A stretch of DNA of 64,000 nt from Acetoanaerobium noterae (GCF_900168025.1 NZ_FUYN01000003.1:372001-436000); one strand, 5' to 3'. Counted from the stretch's first letter, positions 19,020-29,409 are shown. The notes: generated by a model from the sequence alone, not told the origin. Program-made: numbers and translations.

Positions 19020-20351
19020 CTATAAGATTTCATTTAATATCTTTTTCATTTCATCAAGAGATTTCGCTCTGTGGCTTATTTTATTTTTTTCTTCTTTTGT
19101 TAGCTCTGCAAAAGTTTTATCTAAACCATCAGGAGTAAATAAAGGGTCGTAGCCGAAGCCCATATCTCCTTTGCCTTCAAAGCCTATAAGTCCCTTGCAG
19201 ATTCCTTTTGCTATGTACTGCCTAGAATCTGGATATACAACTGCAATTGCAGATACGAACTTAGCTGTTCTACTGTCTAAATCATAACCTTTTAAAAGCC
19301 CTAACAGCTTTTCATTGTTTTTCTCATCTGTTGCTCCTTCGCCAGAAAATCTAGCAGAGTAAACCCCCGGTCTTCCACCTAGTACATCCACCATAAGACC
19401 AGAATCGTCAGCTATTGCAGCTTTTCCAGTGAGCTTCATTACTTCCTTTGCCTTTATAATTGCATTTTCCTCGAAGGTAGAGCCTGTTTCTTCTATTTCT
19501 AAGCCTTCTAGCCCAACATCCTTTAAAGACAACAGCTCAATTCCAAAATCAGCAAGTATGCTGCCTATTTCTTCAATCTTGTGGCTGTTAGATGAAGCAA
19601 TTACCATTTCTTGCTTTGGTCTTGGAGAAATTAGTGAAGATATAGGCTCTCCAATCGCTCTTCTTTGAATTTTCATAAGCTGTTCATTGCCTTGCTGTGC
19701 TAAATCTAAAAGCTGCATAAGCTGATTCTTTGAAAAAGGATGCTGTTCTCCTGTTCCTTGAACTTCAATGAATTCACCTTTATCTGTCATAACTACATTC
19801 ATATCTACTTCAGCGCTTGAATCTTCTTCATAACATAAATCAAGCACTGGCTTGCCTTTTACTATCCCTACACTGACTGCACTTACAAAAGCATTTATAG
19901 GGAAGCTTTTTATTGCTTCTTTTTCATAAAGCTTTGCCATAGCATCGCAAAGTGCTACAAAAGCTCCAGTAATGGAAGCTGTTCTAGTTCCTCCATCGGC
20001 TTGAAGCACATCACAGTCAATCCAAATAGTTCTTTCTCCTAGTACCTTCATATCTACAACAGATCTAAGAGCTCTTCCTATTAATCTTTGGATTTCATGA
20101 GTTCTACCATCTATTTTACCTCTAGCTGAATCTCTGATTTTTCTTTGGTGAGTCGATCTAGGAAGCATGGAATATTCTGCACTTATCCAGCCTGTACCTG
20201 TATTTTTAAGAAAGGGAGGTACTTTTTCCTCTATAGATGCATTACAAAGCACTACTGTGTCTCCAAACTCAATAAGTACTGAACCTTCAGCGTATTTTGT
20301 AAAGTTCTTAGTTATTTTTATTTCTCTTAGCATATTGCTTTCTTTTGACAT
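19020..20351 (-). CDS. Bifunctional RNase PH / non-canonical purine NTP pyrophosphatase (Rph-RdgB fusion)
   Basis: A 443-residue fusion. Residues about 7-243 are RNase PH, a phosphate-dependent 3-prime exoribonuclease trimming tRNA ends ([46 protein letters not shown]). From about residue 249 the RdgB/HAM1 domain begins ([18 protein letters not shown], then [19 protein letters not shown] and [26 protein letters not shown]), which hydrolyses ITP, dITP and XTP to monophosphates. In many Firmicutes the two are adjacent separate genes; here the RNase PH stop is absent and the reading frame is continuous. Both domains keep their signature motifs, so both activities are expected. A good AAAGGAG site sets the start. 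Confidence 0.95.
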   Translation of the reverse strand: MSKESNMLREIKITKNFTKYAEGSVLIEFGDTVVLCNASIEEKVPPFLKNTGTGWISAEYSMLPRSTHQRKIRDSARGKIDGRTHEIQRLIGRALRSVVDMKVLGERTIWIDCDVLQADGGTRTASITGAFVALCDAMAKLYEKEAIKSFPINAFVSAVSVGIVKGKPVLDLCYEEDSSAEVDMNVVMTDKGEFIEVQGTGEQHPFSKNQLMQLLDLAQQGNEQLMKIQRRAIGEPISSLISPRPKQEMVIASSNSHKIEEIGSILADFGIELLSLKDVGLEGLEIEETGSTFEENAIIKAKEVMKLTGKAAIADDSGLMVDVLGGRPGVYSARFSGEGATDEKNNEKLLGLLKGYDLDSRTAKFVSAIAVVYPDSRQYIAKGICKGLIGFEGKGDMGFGYDPLFTPDGLDKTFAELTKEEKNKISHRAKSLDEMKKILNEIL

Positions 20352-20368
20352 TTATTTCTCCTTTGTGG

Positions 20369-22276
20369 CTAATAGCCTTTGAAATATCTATTTACTGCTT
20401 TGACTATACCTTCAACCATAGCATTTTGGTAAGCATCGTCTTTTAAATTTGCAAGCTCTGATGAGTTTGTCATATATCCTAGCTCCAAAAGAGCTGCAGG
20501 CATTTTAGTTCTATTAAGTACTACTAGGTTTGCTCTTGGAATTATCTTTCTATCATTTGCTCCAGATGACTTTAGCATCTCGCTATGGAAAATCTGTGCC
20601 AAGGCTTTGTTGTCATCTGATGGATAGTAAAGCGTTTCTATTCCATTTGCGGCACTGCTTCCAGCTGCATTATGGTGTATGCTTATAAATAAGTCTGCAT
20701 CGCTGTTGTTTGCTGCGGCTGCTCTATCTACTAATTCTATAAAAACATCAGTGTCTCTAGTTGTAATTATCTCATATCCTTCTTGCTTTAGTCTAGCAGA
20801 AAGCTTCTGAGAAATAATAAGGTTGAGTTCTTTTTCTGTAGAGCCTCCTGAAACTGCTCCCGGATCCTTTGCCCCATGGCCAGCATCTACAACTATAAGA
20901 GGCTTAGTTCTATTTTGCTTTGTAAATTTTATACCTATTTTAGAATTTATTCCATTCTCAGTAAGAGCATAATTTACTCTTTCCTTAAGCTTAAACTTAA
21001 TCTTAGTATCTTGCCCTTGATTTATTACTTCTATAGAGGATATATTTCTATCATCTACATTTCTAATCTCTGGCTGAAGATTTGAAACGCTAGATGGAAT
21101 AGTAAGCTCAACTACATTTGAAAACATATCAAAATTAACTGATGGAGCATTGTAAGACGAAAGAAGTCTAAGCTCAAATTTCGAATTAATTCTATCTGCG
21201 CTATACGTCATATTGGAATTCTTTGGCTTTTGAGATTTATAAGTCACATCAACTGAAGCAGGATTCTGCTTAATTTGAACTTCTTCTCTTTTAGTATCGT
21301 CTTTTAATTTTAAGGTTATTCTAAGCTTATTTTCTGAAGCATGATAATATGAGTTCATCTCTTTAATAAAAGCACTATTTGAATAAAATTTATTGGCATC
21401 TAAGCTAGAATTTATAGCTGCACCTTGAATATCTATAACTAGTCTTTCTGGATCAGATAGGAAAAAGCTAGAGCTACTAAGCCCACTAGTCCCAGTTATA
21501 CTAAATATTTCATTGTCCATATTTTGCTGGACTAGGTTATAGGAAACCTGCTTGGCTAACGAAGTGCTAGTGTTTACTTGATTATTGCTGCCTTGTGGTG
21601 TACTTATAATATTATCCACATCTACTATAGGCAATTGATTCGAATTGTTATTTGAATCAACTGAATTATTATTGGAATTATTTTGAACAACAGTAACTCC
21701 AGACAAATCTAAGCTTCCAAGTATATCATCCGTATTTACTACAGTGTCAGCCGGAAATAATGCGTCATTAACATGCTCTCCTGATTTTGAAATCAAGTTA
21801 GTGCTGTTGTTTGCCGCATTATAATTTACGGTAAGCGAAAATTCATCAGCTATAAATTTAAGCGGAACCATAGTCCTACTATTTACTATTATAGGCGAAA
21901 CCTTATCAGGAAGTGTCTTGGATTTGCCATTTACTTTAGCAGTAGAGCTGTTTATTTTTAAAACTATAGTTTTATCTGATTTTTTTATAGTCACCTCTTC
22001 TGTTTTTGCATTCCAAGAAATTTGAGCTCCTAATTTTTCTGTAACTAGCTTTACAGGAACTAAAGTTCTAGAATCTATAACAAGAGGTGGAACTTCTCCA
22101 CTAGATACTGTAAGTGGAGCAGAATCTACACTTACGTTTGCAAGAGCAATTTTTTGAGTCTTGCCTCCCACTATGAACTTTCCGTATTCAATTTTGGGAG
22201 CTCCAAAAGAAACAGATGGTATCAAAAGCCCTAGGGCTAATGTTAAAGCTATGTATTGTTTGAAACCTTTTTTCAT
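20369..22276 (-). CDS. N-acetylmuramoyl-L-alanine amidase with copper-amine-oxidase-N and AMIN domains
   Basis: A 635-residue exported cell-wall hydrolase. It has a signal peptide (about residues 1-25, ending VSFGAP), one Cu_amine_oxidN1-like repeat unit (about 60-165: SRTLVPVKLVTEKLGAQISWNAKTEEVTI and a second copy SRTMVPLKFIADEFSLTVNYN), an Asn/Ser-rich linker, an AMIN-type region (about 255-430) that targets proteins to the envelope, and Amidase_3 (about 440-632). Zinc and catalytic motifs seen are VVDAGHGAKDPGA, STEKELNLIISQKL, SIHHNAAGSS and ALLELGYMTNSSE. It cleaves peptide stems from glycan strands. It ends 17 bases before the rph-rdgB start, hinting at cotranscription. Confidence 0.94.
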   Translation of the reverse strand: MKKGFKQYIALTLALGLLIPSVSFGAPKIEYGKFIVGGKTQKIALANVSVDSAPLTVSSGEVPPLVIDSRTLVPVKLVTEKLGAQISWNAKTEEVTIKKSDKTIVLKINSSTAKVNGKSKTLPDKVSPIIVNSRTMVPLKFIADEFSLTVNYNAANNSTNLISKSGEHVNDALFPADTVVNTDDILGSLDLSGVTVVQNNSNNNSVDSNNNSNQLPIVDVDNIISTPQGSNNQVNTSTSLAKQVSYNLVQQNMDNEIFSITGTSGLSSSSFFLSDPERLVIDIQGAAINSSLDANKFYSNSAFIKEMNSYYHASENKLRITLKLKDDTKREEVQIKQNPASVDVTYKSQKPKNSNMTYSADRINSKFELRLLSSYNAPSVNFDMFSNVVELTIPSSVSNLQPEIRNVDDRNISSIEVINQGQDTKIKFKLKERVNYALTENGINSKIGIKFTKQNRTKPLIVVDAGHGAKDPGAVSGGSTEKELNLIISQKLSARLKQEGYEIITTRDTDVFIELVDRAAAANNSDADLFISIHHNAAGSSAANGIETLYYPSDDNKALAQIFHSEMLKSSGANDRKIIPRANLVVLNRTKMPAALLELGYMTNSSELANLKDDAYQNAMVEGIVKAVNRYFKGY

Positions 22277-22319
22277 CTTAATATCCTCCTACTTCAAACC
22301 AAAGCAGCCAAAAGCTAAA

Positions 22320-22353
22320 ATATGCTAAATATTTTTTAATATATTTAGCATAT
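22320..22353 (-). terminator. AT-rich perfect hairpin, weak terminator candidate after the PurM-like gene
   Basis: A 13-bp perfect stem (ATATGCTAAATAT and its complement) with an 8-base loop. It lies 60 bases past the PurM-like stop and 44 bases before the amidase start. There is no clear T run on the minus strand, so it could also be an operator or attenuator. Confidence 0.4.
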
Positions 22354-22412
22354 CACGTTATAGTTTAAAAATTCAACTCTACTGAGGTATTGTAATTTAT
22401 TCTTAATACTTT

Positions 22413-23405
22413 TTATACTACCTTGTAAAGTTCATCTGACTTTGGAGGCAAAACACTTGAATAAATTCCATCTTCAAAAATCACTACAGCTTCATCCTTT
22501 GAAAGCTCTCCTATTTTTGAAAGCCTTATATTCGATAAAGCAAATGCTTGTTCTATGGCCTTTGAAGAATGAGCCTTAGCAACAATAAGCATGCTTCCGC
22601 TGGAAATAAGTCTAAGAGGATTTATATTATAAAAGTGGCAGATTTTCTTTGAAGTTTCAGATAGTGGCATCGAGCTATAATCAAGCTTTGCTCCAAACCC
22701 TATCATTTCACAGGTTTCCCATACAGCCCCTAAGACTCCACCCTCTGTTATATCATGCATTATGCATTCATAGTCTCTAGCTAGCTTCGAGTCCTCAACA
22801 ACACTTAGATTTCTAGAGTAATCTTCAAGCGTTTTATTATCTTCTTCACTTAGAAGCTGTGATAGCTCTGAGGATTTTTCTAAAGCTATTATATGAGTTC
22901 CTTCCATTGCTATGTCCTTTGTAACATATATATAATCTCCAGCTTGAAATACTGGTACATTTTCAAAATGAGCTTTTGACAACAGCCCAAGCGCTGTGAC
23001 AGAAATTATCATTTTATTTACTGCTGAGGTCACTTCTGTATGCCCTCCTATAATTTGAACGTCTTTAGCTCTTGCACTTTCATATATATCCTTCATGACT
23101 AGTTTTATATCTTCATCAGTCGTTCCTAGTGGGCATAAGATAGTTACAGTAATGGCAAACGGAGAAGCTCCTGAAGCCGCTATATCATTTAAATTTATAT
23201 CCACAGCTAGCCTTCCTATATCCTCTTTAGCGGCTGTAATAGGATCTGAGGATATAGATATCATACTTCCCTTTGAATCAATTACAGCACAATCCTGCCC
23301 TATATACGGATGAGTGAGTACTTCTTCTCTAAAATTTTTAGTATATTCAAAAACCAATTCTTTAAGTTGCTCTATAGAGAGCTTTCCTTCATCTAAAATA
23401 TTCAT
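22413..23405 (-). CDS. AIR synthase-related (PurM/HypE/ThiL superfamily) protein
   Basis: A 330-residue ATP-binding protein with the PurM-type two-domain fold. Visible motifs are an early GQDCAVID, ISSDPITAAKEDIGRLAVDINLNDIAASGASPFAITVTIL, the central metal-nucleotide loop of the family, then IIGGHTEVTSAVNKMIISVTALG and HDITEGGVLGAVWE. It is not PurM itself, and the neighbours contain no purine, thiamine, hydrogenase or selenophosphate genes to assign it. The likely group is the stand-alone HypE-like AIR synthase-related proteins of Clostridia, of unknown substrate. Start ATG follows AGGAG. Confidence 0.82.
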   Translation of the reverse strand: MNILDEGKLSIEQLKELVFEYTKNFREEVLTHPYIGQDCAVIDSKGSMISISSDPITAAKEDIGRLAVDINLNDIAASGASPFAITVTILCPLGTTDEDIKLVMKDIYESARAKDVQIIGGHTEVTSAVNKMIISVTALGLLSKAHFENVPVFQAGDYIYVTKDIAMEGTHIIALEKSSELSQLLSEEDNKTLEDYSRNLSVVEDSKLARDYECIMHDITEGGVLGAVWETCEMIGFGAKLDYSSMPLSETSKKICHFYNINPLRLISSGSMLIVAKAHSSKAIEQAFALSNIRLSKIGELSKDEAVVIFEDGIYSSVLPPKSDELYKVV

Positions 23406-23576
23406 TCAATTACTCCTACTATAAGTGATTAAAAAGCTTTTAATTTAATATAGTAATCTAAAAATTACTTGAAACTAAATAAATTTAATAGTGCTAATTA
23501 TTTTACGCCAAATTAATTATACACCATTTATCTTTCGTTGTGTTTTTAATTAAGAAGTCCAGTATTTAAAGCAACA

Positions 23577-23611
23577 AAATAAAGAAGCGACCTAGGCCGC
23601 TTCTTTATTTA
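23577..23611 (-). terminator. Rho-independent terminator of the opp operon
   Basis: Stem AAATAAAGAAGCG with CGCTTCTTTATTT, closed by GACCTAGGCC-like inner bases. It follows the oppA stop by 15 bases. Confidence 0.85.
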
Positions 23612-23625
23612 TAAAAAATTTTTAA

Positions 23626-25263
23626 TTATTTTTCGATTGTAGCGTTGTGATAGAACACAAATCCTAGAGGTGAGAAGTGAACACCTTTAACATAAGATTT
23701 TAGTAGTGTTGGTTTTGTGTAGTAGTAGATAGGCATAGTGATGTTTGCATCCATCATTAGCTTTTCTGCTTGTAGCATAAGAGCGTCTCTATCTGCTCCT
23801 TCAGCTTTTTTAGAATCAGCGATTAACTTGTCATACTCATCGTTGAACCAGTCAGCATCGTTGTTTCCTGAGTTTGATAACCACATATCTAGGAATGTCA
23901 TAGGGTCAACATAGTCACCAATCCAACCATGTCTAGCTATAATGAAGTCTCCTTGAGTTCTTGTCTCTTGGAATACTTTCCACTCTTCGTTTCTAAGTTC
24001 TACATTGATTCCTAGGTTTTGTTTCCACATTTCTTGGATAGCTTCAGCTATTGCTTTATGAGCTTCAAGAGTGTTGTACATAACTTCGATAGTTGGGAAG
24101 CCTTGTCCATCTGGATATCCAGCTTCAGCAAGAAGTTTCTTAGCCTCTTCTACGTTAGCAGTTGCAGGGATACCAAAGTCTCCGCCTTTTTCTCTAAAGT
24201 CACTACCATCGCTTAGAGTCATACCTGATGGTACGAATCCAGATGCAGGTTTTTGTCCACCTTTTGTTACTACGTCAACGATAGCTTGTCTATCTATTGC
24301 AAGAGTTAAAGCTTTACGAACCTTAGGATCGTTAACTGGCTCTTTAGTAGTATTAAATACATAGAAGTAAGTTCCTAGGTAAGGCTGAATTTCGAAATCT
24401 TCATGAGATTCTTGAAGAGTAGGAATTTGATCTGTAGGAATATGCTCTAGGTAATCAATCTCACCAGACTCATATGCAGACATTCCAGTTGATTCTTCAA
24501 CTATCATGTAGAAATCTATACCATCTAATTGAATGCTATCAGCATCATAATAATTTTCATTTTTAACAACTTTTAATACGTCATTATGGCTCCACTCAAC
24601 AGCTTTGAAAGGTCCATTACTGATGTAAGTTTCCATGTTTAGAGCCCATCCTTCTGGATCAGCTTCAACTATGTCTTTTCTAACTGGGAAATATGTTGGG
24701 AATGCTGTAAGCTCTAAGAAGTATGGAGTAGGTGACTCTAAAACAACTTCTAAAGTCTTGTCATCAATAGCTTTAACTCCAACCTCATCTATTGTAGCTT
24801 CGCCACTGTTAAACGCTTCTCCACCTTTTAAGTAATACATTTGGTATGCATACTCAGCAGCTGTAGTTGGGTCAAGTGCTCTTTTCCAAGCAAACTCGAA
24901 ATCTTGAGCTTTTACTGGCTCGCCATCAGACCATTTTGCATCTCTTAACTTAAATGTGTAAGTAAGTCCATCTTCTGAAACTTCCCAGCTCTCAGCCATA
25001 CCAGGGATTGCTTTTTCATTTTCGTCAGTTCTGCAAAGACCTTCGAAAACGTTAACTAGGAATATTGCTCCATCAACCGCAGTGTTTAGTGCTGGGTCGA
25101 TAGTTTGAGGATCTGCCCCTAAGTTATGTCTAACAATCTTTGGTTCAGTAGACTCACCTGCAGCCTCGTCGCCGCCTTCAGCAGCTTGATTTCCGCCACA
25201 ACCTGCAAGAACAGAGAATCCCATTAATGCAGTTAGTGTTAACGCGATTAATTTTTTCTTCAT
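23626..25263 (-). CDS. oppA: Oligopeptide ABC transporter substrate-binding lipoprotein
   Basis: A 545-residue SBP family 5 lipoprotein. The signal peptide ends in a lipobox LAGCGG with the lipidated Cys22, followed by an acidic/alanine linker. The mature part shows NLGADPQTIDPALNTAVDG, GMAESWEVSEDGLTYTFKLRDAKWSDGEPV and RKALTLAIDRQAIVD, all typical of OppA. It captures peptides outside the membrane and delivers them to OppBC. It is last in the operon, 176 bases after oppF, a position that often carries a separate promoter because the binding protein is needed in excess. Confidence 0.95.
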   Translation of the reverse strand: MKKKLIALTLTALMGFSVLAGCGGNQAAEGGDEAAGESTEPKIVRHNLGADPQTIDPALNTAVDGAIFLVNVFEGLCRTDENEKAIPGMAESWEVSEDGLTYTFKLRDAKWSDGEPVKAQDFEFAWKRALDPTTAAEYAYQMYYLKGGEAFNSGEATIDEVGVKAIDDKTLEVVLESPTPYFLELTAFPTYFPVRKDIVEADPEGWALNMETYISNGPFKAVEWSHNDVLKVVKNENYYDADSIQLDGIDFYMIVEESTGMSAYESGEIDYLEHIPTDQIPTLQESHEDFEIQPYLGTYFYVFNTTKEPVNDPKVRKALTLAIDRQAIVDVVTKGGQKPASGFVPSGMTLSDGSDFREKGGDFGIPATANVEEAKKLLAEAGYPDGQGFPTIEVMYNTLEAHKAIAEAIQEMWKQNLGINVELRNEEWKVFQETRTQGDFIIARHGWIGDYVDPMTFLDMWLSNSGNNDADWFNDEYDKLIADSKKAEGADRDALMLQAEKLMMDANITMPIYYYTKPTLLKSYVKGVHFSPLGFVFYHNATIEK

Positions 25264-25439
25264 TTTTTTCCCTCCTTAGTTTTTAGTGCTAACCTTTGTT
25301 TAGCTCTATATAATCTACGGATGTAAAAAAATTACATCTATAGAAAATATCATATAAAAAAACCTTTTATTCTATAATATCTGATTTTCTAGAATTTTCA
25401 AACTTTTTTTAGAAATATGAGGAATTTTTTTTATAAAGT

Positions 25440-26429
25440 TTATTTTTTATGAAGATGACAAGCACACATTCTGCCTGGCGCAATTTCTACAAACTCTGGT
25501 TCTTGCTCTTTACATATATCCATAGCGTATTGGCATCTAGTTCTGAATCTGCATCCTGAAGGAGGATTCATAGGGCTAGGTACATCGCCAGTAAGGATGA
25601 TTCTCTTACTGTTTTTAGAAATATTTGGATCAGGTACTGGTACTGCTGAAAGTAGTGCCTGAGTATATGGATGCTGAGGTGAGTTGTATAAATCATCTGC
25701 AGGTCCAAGCTCAACCATTTTACCAAGATACATAACCCCTATTCTGTCAGAAATATGCTTAACCATAGAAAGGTCATGGGCAATGAATAAGTAGGTTATA
25801 TTTCTTTCTCTTTGTAAGTCTTCAAGCATATTTACAACCTGTGCTTGAATAGATACGTCAAGAGCTGAGATAGGCTCGTCGCAGATTATGAAATCTGGCT
25901 CAACAGCAAGGGCTCTAGCTATACCAATTCTTTGTCTTTGTCCTCCTGAAAACTCATGAGGATAACGAGTGGCATGGTCAGGGTTAAGTCCAACATCGTG
26001 AAGCAGCTGGTGAATTTTTTCTAATCTTTCTTTACCTGAAGCTAGCTCATGAATATCTAGTGGCTCTCCTATGATATCTCCAACTGTCATTCTAGCGTTT
26101 AATGAAGCGTATGGATCTTGGAATATCATTTGTATTTTTTTTCTATATGGCTTTAATTCTTTTTGTGATAATCTTCCTATTTCAGTTCCTTTATAAATAA
26201 TTTCACCTGAAGTAGGCTCATACAGTCTGATTATTGTTCTTCCAGTTGTAGATTTTCCACAGCCAGACTCTCCAACAAGTCCTAATGTTTCTCCACTTCT
26301 TATAGCAAATGATACATCATCCACTGCTTGTACATTTTGAGTAGTTCTCTTAAAGAAGCCTTTGTGTACAGGGAAATATTTTTTAAGGTTTTTGACTTCA
26401 ATCAATACTTCTGCATCTTTATTTATCAT
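25440..26429 (-). CDS. oppF: Oligopeptide ABC transporter ATP-binding protein OppF
   Basis: A 329-residue ABC ATPase. Walker A GESGCGKSTTGR, signature FSGGQRQRIGIARAL, Walker B FIICDEPISALD and the H-loop IAHDLSMVKH are intact. The C-terminal oligopeptide-transporter extension has the GCRFRTRCQYAMDIC...CACH cysteine pattern, which in related proteins binds an iron-sulfur cluster. It overlaps the oppD stop by one base (TAATG). Confidence 0.95.
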   Translation of the reverse strand: MINKDAEVLIEVKNLKKYFPVHKGFFKRTTQNVQAVDDVSFAIRSGETLGLVGESGCGKSTTGRTIIRLYEPTSGEIIYKGTEIGRLSQKELKPYRKKIQMIFQDPYASLNARMTVGDIIGEPLDIHELASGKERLEKIHQLLHDVGLNPDHATRYPHEFSGGQRQRIGIARALAVEPDFIICDEPISALDVSIQAQVVNMLEDLQRERNITYLFIAHDLSMVKHISDRIGVMYLGKMVELGPADDLYNSPQHPYTQALLSAVPVPDPNISKNSKRIILTGDVPSPMNPPSGCRFRTRCQYAMDICKEQEPEFVEIAPGRMCACHLHKK

Positions 26430-27466
26430 TAAGCTTGTCCCTCCTTATTCATATTTCCGTTGATTTCAGGCACACTAGGTGCATCTGGATGAAGTAGATG
26501 ACACATAGATCTGTGCGTAGGGCTCATCTGAGTATACTCTGGGCTTTGCTCCATACATATTCTCATAGCAAAATCACATCTTGGTGCAAATGGACAGCCT
26601 TTTGGTGGTTTAAGTAAATCTGGAGGCGTTCCATCGATTGGAATTAATCTTTGCTTATCAGATTTCTCTGTTATCTTAGGAATTGATTTAAGTAATCCCA
26701 ATGTGTATGGATGCTTAGGGTTATAGAAGATTTCTTCGCTGCTTCCCTCTTCCATAATAAGACCACCGTACATTACTATTATTCTACTGCATACATCTAC
26801 AACTACTCCAAGGTCGTGAGTTATAAGGATGATAGATGTATTTAATCTATCCTTAAGGTCTTTCATAAGCTCAAGTATTTGGGCTTGAATAGTAACGTCT
26901 AGCGCTGTTGTAGGCTCATCAGCTATTAGAAGCTGAGGCTCACAAGAAAGTGCCATAGCTATCATAGCTCTTTGTCTCATACCACCTGAAAACTCGTGAG
27001 GATATTGCTTTATACGTTTTTCAGGACTTGGAATTCCAACTAGTCTAAGCATTTCTACAGCTTTTTTTCTAGCTTCTTCTTTAGAAACCTTTTGGTGCTT
27101 TATTATAGCCTCCATTATTTGGTCTCCGATAGTGTAAACTGGATTAAGAGAAGTCATCGGGTCTTGGAATATCATTGAAATTTCATTTCCTCTTATGCTT
27201 TGCATCTCTTTATCAGTTTTTGTAGCTAAATCTTCTCCATTGAAAAGTATCTGTCCATCTATTATCTTACCTGGATTAAGCAGTAATTTCATTACAGAAA
27301 GAGAAGTAACAGATTTACCTGAACCTGACTCTCCAACTATACCTATAGCCTCTCCCTTTTTAAGGTGAAAGTCCACCCCTCTTATAGCTTTAACCTCTCC
27401 AACATGGGTAAAGAAGGATGTTTTTAAATTTTTAACATCTAACAAATTTTCTGATGACATATACAT
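26429..27466 (-). CDS. oppD: Oligopeptide ABC transporter ATP-binding protein OppD
   Basis: A 345-residue ABC ATPase with Walker A GESGSGKSVTSL, signature FSGGMRQRAMIAMAL, Walker B LLIADEPTTALDVTIQ and H-loop ITHDLGVV. The C-terminal extension carries GCPFAPRCDFAMRICME and a later MCH cysteine. It pairs with OppF to drive peptide uptake. AGGAGG lies close to the first ATG at 27466; the ATG at 27460 has better spacing and may be the true start. Confidence 0.95.
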   Translation of the reverse strand: MYMSSENLLDVKNLKTSFFTHVGEVKAIRGVDFHLKKGEAIGIVGESGSGKSVTSLSVMKLLLNPGKIIDGQILFNGEDLATKTDKEMQSIRGNEISMIFQDPMTSLNPVYTIGDQIMEAIIKHQKVSKEEARKKAVEMLRLVGIPSPEKRIKQYPHEFSGGMRQRAMIAMALSCEPQLLIADEPTTALDVTIQAQILELMKDLKDRLNTSIILITHDLGVVVDVCSRIIVMYGGLIMEEGSSEEIFYNPKHPYTLGLLKSIPKITEKSDKQRLIPIDGTPPDLLKPPKGCPFAPRCDFAMRICMEQSPEYTQMSPTHRSMCHLLHPDAPSVPEINGNMNKEGQA

Positions 27467-27475
27467 TCTCCTCCT

Positions 27476-28405
27476 TTACTTACGCATTTTTGGATCTAGA
27501 GCATCTCTAAGTCCATCGCCTAAAAAGTTAAAAGCAAGCATTGTTAACGATAGTGCAAGTGCTGGGAAGAATAGGTGATGCGGATATAGCATAAAGCTAC
27601 CTAGAGCATCGTTAGCAAGTACCCCCCATGAAGCTTTAGGAGCAGATACCCCAAGTCCTATAAATGATAGGAAGGCTTCAGTAAATATTGCACTTGGAAT
27701 TGACATTGTCATTGTAACTATAATTGGTCCCATTGCATTTGGAACTAGATGCTTAAATAGTATTCTTGAGTCGCTAGCGCCAAGTGTTCTAGCTGCCATA
27801 ACATATTCCTGCTCTTTTAGAGAAAGAATCTGCCCTCTAACTATTCTCGCCATACTAATCCAGTATGTAGTACCTATTGCTATAAGAATACTTTTCATAC
27901 CTGCTCCTAGCCAAACCATAAGCAGGATAACGTATAATGTTAGTGGAATAGTATAAAGAATATCAACTATTCTCATCATTAGGTTGTCAGTTCTTCCACC
28001 TACATAACCTGAAATACCGCCGTATACAACTCCAACTACTAGATTGATAATAGAAGCTGCTATACCAACTGTAAGTGAAATTCTCGCTCCGTAGATTACA
28101 CGAATAAACAAATCTCTACCGTGCTTATCTGTACCAAATATATGCTCTGCAGTAGGGCTTTGATTAGCATTCATAAGATTCTGGTCAGAATAGCTGTATG
28201 GCCAGAACATAGGCACAAATATTGCAACCAAAATTAAGAATACTAGAAAAATCAATGAACCCATTGCAACCTTATTTCCTTTTAATCTTCTCCATACGTC
28301 TTGCCAGTAAGTCATAGATGGTCTTACTATCTTATCAGCATCTCTTTCTGCTTTAGAAAGCGGTTGCCATAAATCTTGAGCATTTTTTAATTGTGTATTT
28401 TCCAT
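27476..28405 (-). CDS. oppC: Oligopeptide ABC transporter permease OppC
   Basis: A 309-residue inner-membrane permease. It has an N-terminal OppC cytoplasmic segment, a first helix around residue 50 (VAMGSLIFLVFLILVAIFVPMF), the FGTDKHGRDLFIRVIYGARISL motif, and the EAA loop EYVMAARTLGASDSRILFKHLVPNA that contacts the ATPases. It lies 10 bases after oppB. Confidence 0.95.
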   Translation of the reverse strand: MENTQLKNAQDLWQPLSKAERDADKIVRPSMTYWQDVWRRLKGNKVAMGSLIFLVFLILVAIFVPMFWPYSYSDQNLMNANQSPTAEHIFGTDKHGRDLFIRVIYGARISLTVGIAASIINLVVGVVYGGISGYVGGRTDNLMMRIVDILYTIPLTLYVILLMVWLGAGMKSILIAIGTTYWISMARIVRGQILSLKEQEYVMAARTLGASDSRILFKHLVPNAMGPIIVTMTMSIPSAIFTEAFLSFIGLGVSAPKASWGVLANDALGSFMLYPHHLFFPALALSLTMLAFNFLGDGLRDALDPKMRK

Positions 28406-28415
28406 AATCCGCCTC

Positions 28416-29339
28416 CTAATCTTCGTCTATTTTTATTCTAGGATCGATAACTCCATAGACTAAGTCTACTATAAATACCATTACTACTAGAATTGCTGCA
28501 TAGAATATTGTAACACCCATGATTACTGTGTAGTCACGGTTACTGATACTCTCAACGAACATTCTTCCCATTCCAGGGATAGCGAAAATCTTTTCTATAA
28601 CAAACGATCCAGTTAATATCCCTGCCGCCATAGGTCCTATATATGTAACTATTGGTATAAGTGCATTTTTAAGTGCATGCTTGAAAACTACAACGCCTTC
28701 GCTAAGACCTTTCGCTCTAGCAGTTCTAATATAGTCCTGCTGAATAACCTCAAGCATAGATGAACGTGTTAATCTTGCTATAAACGCTACTGAGTATGCT
28801 GCAAGTGCAAATACAGGCATTACCATATGTTTCGGTGACGCCCAGCGTGAAGTTGGCAAGACCTTAAGCTTCACCCCAAATACATAAATCATAAGTGCTG
28901 CTAGCACAAAGCTCGGTATCGTTACCCCTAATATCGCAAAGAGCATTACAAAGCTGTCTAGCCAGGTTCCCTGTTTTAGTGCCGATATAACTCCTATCGG
29001 TACCCCTATAAGTAAAATTACTGCGATTGCAATTCCACCAAGCTGAGCTGAAACCGGGAAATAATCTCCTATCATTCCACTAACATCTCTACCTTTGTAC
29101 TTAAATGATGGGCCAAGGTCTCCTTGAGCAACACCTTTTAAATAATCGAAATACTGTGTACTAATAGGATCATTTAGATTATACTTTTCCGCCAAAGCTC
29201 TTTCTATTTCTGGTGGAAGTTTCTTTTCAGATGTAAATGGTCCTCCTGGAACAAGGTGCATCATTATAAATGTGAACGTAGTAATTACAAATAATGTTAT
29301 TACCATTGATCCAATTCTTTTCAGAACATATCTTCCCAT
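28416..29339 (-). CDS. oppB: Oligopeptide ABC transporter permease OppB
   Basis: A 307-residue permease, first gene of the operon. The N-terminal helix and HLVPGGPFTSEKKLPPEIERALAEKYNLNDPISTQY are typical for OppB/DppB, and the EAA loop reads QDYIRTARAKGLSEGVVVFKHALKNALIP. Start ATG follows AAAAGGAGTGATAAA. A consensus-like promoter is found upstream at 29410-29438. Confidence 0.95.
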   Translation of the reverse strand: MGRYVLKRIGSMVITLFVITTFTFIMMHLVPGGPFTSEKKLPPEIERALAEKYNLNDPISTQYFDYLKGVAQGDLGPSFKYKGRDVSGMIGDYFPVSAQLGGIAIAVILLIGVPIGVISALKQGTWLDSFVMLFAILGVTIPSFVLAALMIYVFGVKLKVLPTSRWASPKHMVMPVFALAAYSVAFIARLTRSSMLEVIQQDYIRTARAKGLSEGVVVFKHALKNALIPIVTYIGPMAAGILTGSFVIEKIFAIPGMGRMFVESISNRDYTVIMGVTIFYAAILVVMVFIVDLVYGVIDPRIKIDED

Positions 29340-29409
29340 TTTATCACTCCTTTTCTAAACATTTGTAAAATTGAATGAAACTTTTCCTCAAGAATCATTG
29401 TTAAAAATT

